From assembly GCA_902771095.1 (NCBI GenBank), contig CACXVH010000009.1:1-45203 (forward strand): 45,203 nucleotides of DNA. Direction: 5' to 3'. The DNA comes from an uncultured Pseudomonadota bacterium. Its GTDB lineage: Bacteria > Pseudomonadota > Alphaproteobacteria > Rs-D84. The position numbers and the translations under genes were made by a program. Below, one piece after another: positions 43,801 through 45,203 of the stretch. Under the pieces are notes generated by a model. That model was given only the letters and a program-made list of their open reading frames with translations, was not told the DNA's origin and did not search any database. Each line of letters starts with the position of its first letter. The first letter of the stretch is position 1.

Positions 43801-43993
43801 CATCGCCGGATTTAATCATAAAATCTGGCGCGCCAAATGTTCCCCTTTGTGGTTCGTTAATGGCAGTAATAGGTTTAGATGTACTTATTGATTCAAATAA
43901 TTTCTTTAATGCCGGACGATAAGAATGCTCTTTGGCAACGCCCGTTTTGAACTCTCTGTCTATATCAACCAAATATTCTGCAACGCCATACAT
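40880..43993 (-). CDS. Single-chain restriction-modification enzyme (type ISP/IIG-like)
   Basis: The 1,037-residue protein combines restriction and modification. An N-terminal PD-(D/E)XK nuclease has PDF (Asp57) and EAK (Glu71, Lys73). A helical region and YTPQPVVDYIVRAMDDIL lead into an N6-adenine methyltransferase with motif I DPATGTGTFL (Asp380) and motif IV NPPY (Asn529). A C-terminal target-recognition region follows from about residue 640 (SYRPFDLRYTYYTNK). No separate helicase block was identified with certainty. The ATG at 43993 is chosen because AGGAG lies eight bases upstream. No specificity subunit is adjacent. Confidence 0.85.
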   Translation of the reverse strand: MYGVAEYLVDIDREFKTGVAKEHSYRPALKKLFESISTSKPITAINEPQRGTFGAPDFMIKSGDAVIGFAEAKDIGVNRLDNLFDREIEQKERYLGGLPNLIYTDYLEFRFYQEGKETARIRIADFDGKTITPLPEKYHTLIDLIKDFYTVKTATIKSPLKLAELMAGKARLIADVIKGALAEQSENKSLYEQLESFRKILIRTMTEQEFADIYAQTVAYGMFVARLHDKTMHDFTRQEAATLIPKTVPFLRKMFDYIAGNDIDERIVWSVDSLASIFSYTDVADILKDFGRKTKTTDPIIHFYETFLSKYDRKLRKIRGVYYTPQPVVDYIVRAMDDILKTDFELPNGLADKSKITKKVHLQGHAKAEDKEFHRVQLLDPATGTGTFLATTVNYIHDKFKNNAGIWPNYVENDLLPRMHGFEIMMSSYTMAHLKLDLVLRETGYIQDDARINDKIFRQDNLFDTNLVTVKRNSAILNSNNRVGVYLTNSLEEADPDTQTLWAAQWLSDEAKEANNIKQNVPVMCVLGNPPYSVSSANMNDFARQLIEKYKIGLNEKKLNLDDDYIKFIALGQHYIEKNGSGILAYISNNSFLDGITHRQMRKSLMESFDKIYIVNLHGNSRAHETAPDGTKDENVFDIRTGVSINIFIKNSKSKKLADVYYRDVYGKRDKKYDFLTDHNLTNSELKILKPVEPYYFFTPKDFSIKTSYNKGFYICDLFLSNTTGIETQKDLLAIQFDQEKLKEIIDDLRKYPETTIRNKYDIGDDGRDWVLKDVQNNLNSVDYDIRKLVKISYRPFDLRYTYYTNKKSLVAYPRFTVMQHMLKTNYALCLPRTTNNIGWCVASHISDKHFIGAQTYVFPLYIYTNDDKNPNLNPQIVREIERNIGQTTPEAIFDYIYGVLHSPSYREKYREFLKIDFPRIPYPENKDKFEHYRKYGEQLRKLHLMTDVPQSDVHFPIGGDCVVDKPTYDNGRVYINGTQYFDNVPQTAWEFYIGGYQPAQKYLKDRKGRTLTPEEVMHYENIITVLQETDRIMKEI

Positions 43994-44087
43994 AACAAAA
44001 ACTCCTGTATTCATTACCTTAAGGGTAGCAGATGCCGATAAATTTATCAACAGTTATAATAACAAAGTATCATAGAGTTCTATTAGT

Positions 44088-44300
44088 TTAATGGATTTTC
44101 TTTTTCCACAATGCAGCTATCTGCATTAGCTTGCGCTGGATGCGGCGGAGCAACCATGCTTGCCGGCAGGTTAGGTTACCGTTGTTAATTCTGCGTATGG
44201 CGTTTTCTAACTCGTGCAGCGATCTGCACGCCGCAAAGTAAAGCATGATAAAATCGGTTTTATTACTGGGTTCAATTTCCCGAAAATGTTTATACTTCAT
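44088..44300 (-). CDS. Hypothetical 70-residue helical protein
   Basis: The product starts MKYKHFREIEPSNKTDFIML and has a basic helical C-terminus (TCRQAWLLRRIQRKLMQIAALWKKK). An AAAGGA site lies six bases before the ATG at 44300; a longer frame upstream is less likely. It overlaps the end of the next frame (44290) by 11 bases. No family recognised. It could be a small accessory protein of the mobile element. Confidence 0.45.
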   Translation of the reverse strand: MKYKHFREIEPSNKTDFIMLYFAACRSLHELENAIRRINNGNLTCRQAWLLRRIQRKLMQIAALWKKKIH

Positions 44301-44478
44301 AGAAAATCCTTTTAAGGTTGTCGCATTCATCAATATCTTTCGGCGAAAGTCCAGTCTTTTGTTCCGAAAAAACCGACATACGGACTGGTGGGTCGTATTT
44401 CAGGTTTTTTTCTAAATTTGGTATGTTTTTGTATGTGAAATATGTCGATTGTTGATTATAAAAACATACATTCGACAT
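44290..44478 (-). CDS. Doubtful 62-residue frame overlapping the repeats
   Basis: The frame ends KDIDECDNLKRIFYEV and overlaps the start of the downstream small gene, which argues for coupling. Its possible starts (ATG at 44478 or 44379) both fall inside the CGTATGT repeats and lack ribosome binding sites, so the coding part may be shorter or absent. Confidence 0.3.
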   Translation of the reverse strand: MSNVCFYNQQSTYFTYKNIPNLEKNLKYDPPVRMSVFSEQKTGLSPKDIDECDNLKRIFYEV

Positions 44479-44536
44479 ACGCAAAATTGCCAAAATTAGT
44501 CGTTTATTCCCTATATTCAATGGGTTATGCTTCGCA

Positions 44537-44563
44537 GACACACGGACAGCACGTCCGTGTGTC
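44537..44563. other. Perfect 11-bp hairpin beside the repeats
   Basis: GACACACGGAC (44537-44547) pairs perfectly with GTCCGTGTGTC (44553-44563) around AGCAC. It has no T run. It contains the same ACACACGGA core as the left attachment-like repeat at 37352, so it may be a recombinase or relaxase site rather than a terminator. Confidence 0.45.
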
Positions 44564-44779
44564 AGTAAAAAGTGACACAAAAACGATAAAACCCTTGGTG
44601 TGCGTGGCTTTGAAATGATTTTTGCATAGGCAAATTAGATGACATTTTCGTATGTAAATGTATGTTTTTGTATGTAAAAATGGGGCATTTTGGGGGCAAA
44701 AAACATACTATGCCGGAACAGATTGCCGTGGAGGCGGATAAAATAAATGCCGTAAATACAAAGACTTACGGCTAATTCG

Positions 44780-44824
44780 TGGCTCGGGCAACTGGACTCG
44801 AACCAGTGACATACGGATTAACAG
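44780..44824 (-). pseudogene. 3' half of tRNA-Asn (GUU), attachment-site remnant
   Basis: On the minus strand the 45 bases fit a tRNA-Asn from position 32 to the end: loop CTGTTAA (anticodon GTT), stem TCCGT, variable ATGTC, T-arm ACTGG-TTCGAGT-CCAGT, acceptor TGCCCGA, discriminator G and CCA. The 5' half is absent; upstream sequence is unrelated and cannot pair. This is what remains at one end when an element integrates into the anticodon loop of a tRNA gene. Confidence 0.75.
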
Positions 44825-44858
44825 GCATAACTATTGAGCAGTTTTAACACTCGCAACA

Positions 44859-44880
44859 CCGCAGAAATCTGCGGTTTTTT
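44859..44880 (+). terminator. Terminator-like hairpin, plus strand
   Basis: CCGCAG (44859-44864) pairs with CTGCGG (44869-44874) and is followed by six T. The 16-base palindrome is identical to that at 28980-28995. Confidence 0.55.
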
Positions 44881-45083
44881 GTGTTTGTATACAGCATACG
44901 GATCATAGTCCGTATGTAAATATATGTTTTTATAAATATGGTCTAACTATATGAGAACGAACTTTCATACGCTTTAGAAACCTTGTTTTGGCGAAATTTG
45001 TAAGAATTGAAATAACATATGATTTCAGTTTTCATATAAGAACTTATTACATACGAATATGCATAAGTTTTTTTAACAAACAG

Positions 45084-45113
45084 TGATAAAAGTTGATAAA
45101 AGTTGATATTTCT
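45084..45113. repeat. Tandem 10-bp direct repeat upstream of the last gene
   Basis: TGATAAAAGT occurs twice in tandem (45084-45093, 45094-45103) and is followed by TGATATTTCT, a partial third unit. It lies about 60-90 bases before the ATG at 45172 and may be a regulator or replication-protein binding site. Confidence 0.5.
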
Positions 45114-45171
45114 ACCTAGAAAAAAGCGAAATTAAAAAATAATGTTCGTATGTAAAACCAAGAGGTGCGAC

Positions 45172-45203
45172 ATGAACTATAGAAATAAAATTTTAACACC
45201 AAA
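45172..45203 (+). CDS. Start of a gene cut by the window edge
   Basis: ATG at 45172 follows a good AAGAGGTG site and begins MNYRNKILTP before the window ends. Its place next to the tRNA-Asn fragment and repeats makes a mobile-element gene (for example an integrase or replication protein) plausible, but ten residues cannot show it. Confidence 0.5.
   Translation, partial: MNYRNKILTP

Larger units (their letters stand above)
44376..45153. repeat. Right cluster of CGTATGT repeats
   Basis: Exact CGTATGT occurs on either strand at 44376, 44475, 44649, 44809, 44911, 45049 and 45147. Three copies extend to a longer element of the form CGTATGT-(A)AAT-TATGTTTTT (44460-44482 reverse, 44648-44669, 44909-44931). 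The copy at 44809 lies inside the tRNA-Asn fragment. The pattern looks like integrase arm sites, iterons or repressor operators. Confidence 0.5.

Noticed and set aside
44780-44824. Intact tRNA-Asn gene
   Set aside because: Only the 3' half is present; the upstream bases cannot form the 5' acceptor, D-arm or 5' anticodon stem.
37443-45153. CRISPR array from the repeated CGTATGT elements
   Set aside because: Copies are short, irregularly spaced, on both strands and lack uniform spacers; no cas genes are present, and the Cas4-like fold at 34 kb belongs to DUF2779.

Overview
The window is about 45 kb of AT-rich DNA from a Gram-negative bacterium. Outer-membrane and periplasmic machinery is present: a TolC-like channel, a MacAB-type pump, a LolA-like carrier and an LpxL-like acyltransferase. 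The small regulator near 25 kb has a style I associate with Alphaproteobacteria, and the aryl-polyene locus fits a host-associated proteobacterium. A low-GC, gut-type alphaproteobacterium is my best guess; this is inference from gene content, not phylogeny.

Layout. 1-4.4 kb: genes for surface or secreted proteins, including a 1,234-residue cysteine-repeat protein. 4.5-4.8 kb: tRNA-Pro with strong terminators and a tRNA-tail-like sequence. 5.2-17.9 kb: a compact aryl-polyene type biosynthetic cluster. Its minus arm encodes an LpxL-like acyltransferase, MMPL exporter, LolA-like protein, glycosyltransferase, a fused ligase-dehydratase, a membrane protein, two ACPs, a PlsC-like acyltransferase and a KS-like protein. 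Its plus arm encodes KS, dehydratase, ketoreductase and KS. A phosphopantetheinyl transferase is encoded divergently inside the minus arm. 17.9-28.7 kb: housekeeping genes (tRNA-Lys, folA, a TolC-MacA-MacB export operon, htpX-lemA, a small regulator, a shortened alanyl-tRNA synthetase and a divergent metK). metK is preceded by an RNA leader with a leader peptide and two mutually exclusive helices.

29-45 kb is accessory DNA. First come an unknown protein and a NUMOD4/HNH endonuclease. Next is a module made of a WYL regulator, a double AAA+ ATPase, a DUF2779 nuclease, a hypoxanthine-DNA-glycosylase-like enzyme and a stand-alone FtsK-type ATPase. A shared 15-bp motif upstream of both the ATPase operon and the FtsK-like gene suggests one regulon. 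After about 1 kb of non-coding, repeat-rich DNA come an RloB/RloA pair, a DUF2188-GIY-YIG operon behind a consensus promoter and long structured leader, and a single-chain restriction-modification enzyme. This last block (about 37.35-44.82 kb) is bounded by an 18-bp direct repeat. At its right end the repeat lies inside a perfect 3' half of a tRNA-Asn, as expected for integration into that tRNA. A CGTATGT motif is clustered around both ends. No integrase gene is visible; the gene starting at the right edge is cut off.

The most promising novelties are the metK leader switch, the WYL/AAA+/nuclease/glycosylase/FtsK module with its shared operator, and the tRNA-Asn-bounded defence island with its arm-site-like repeats.
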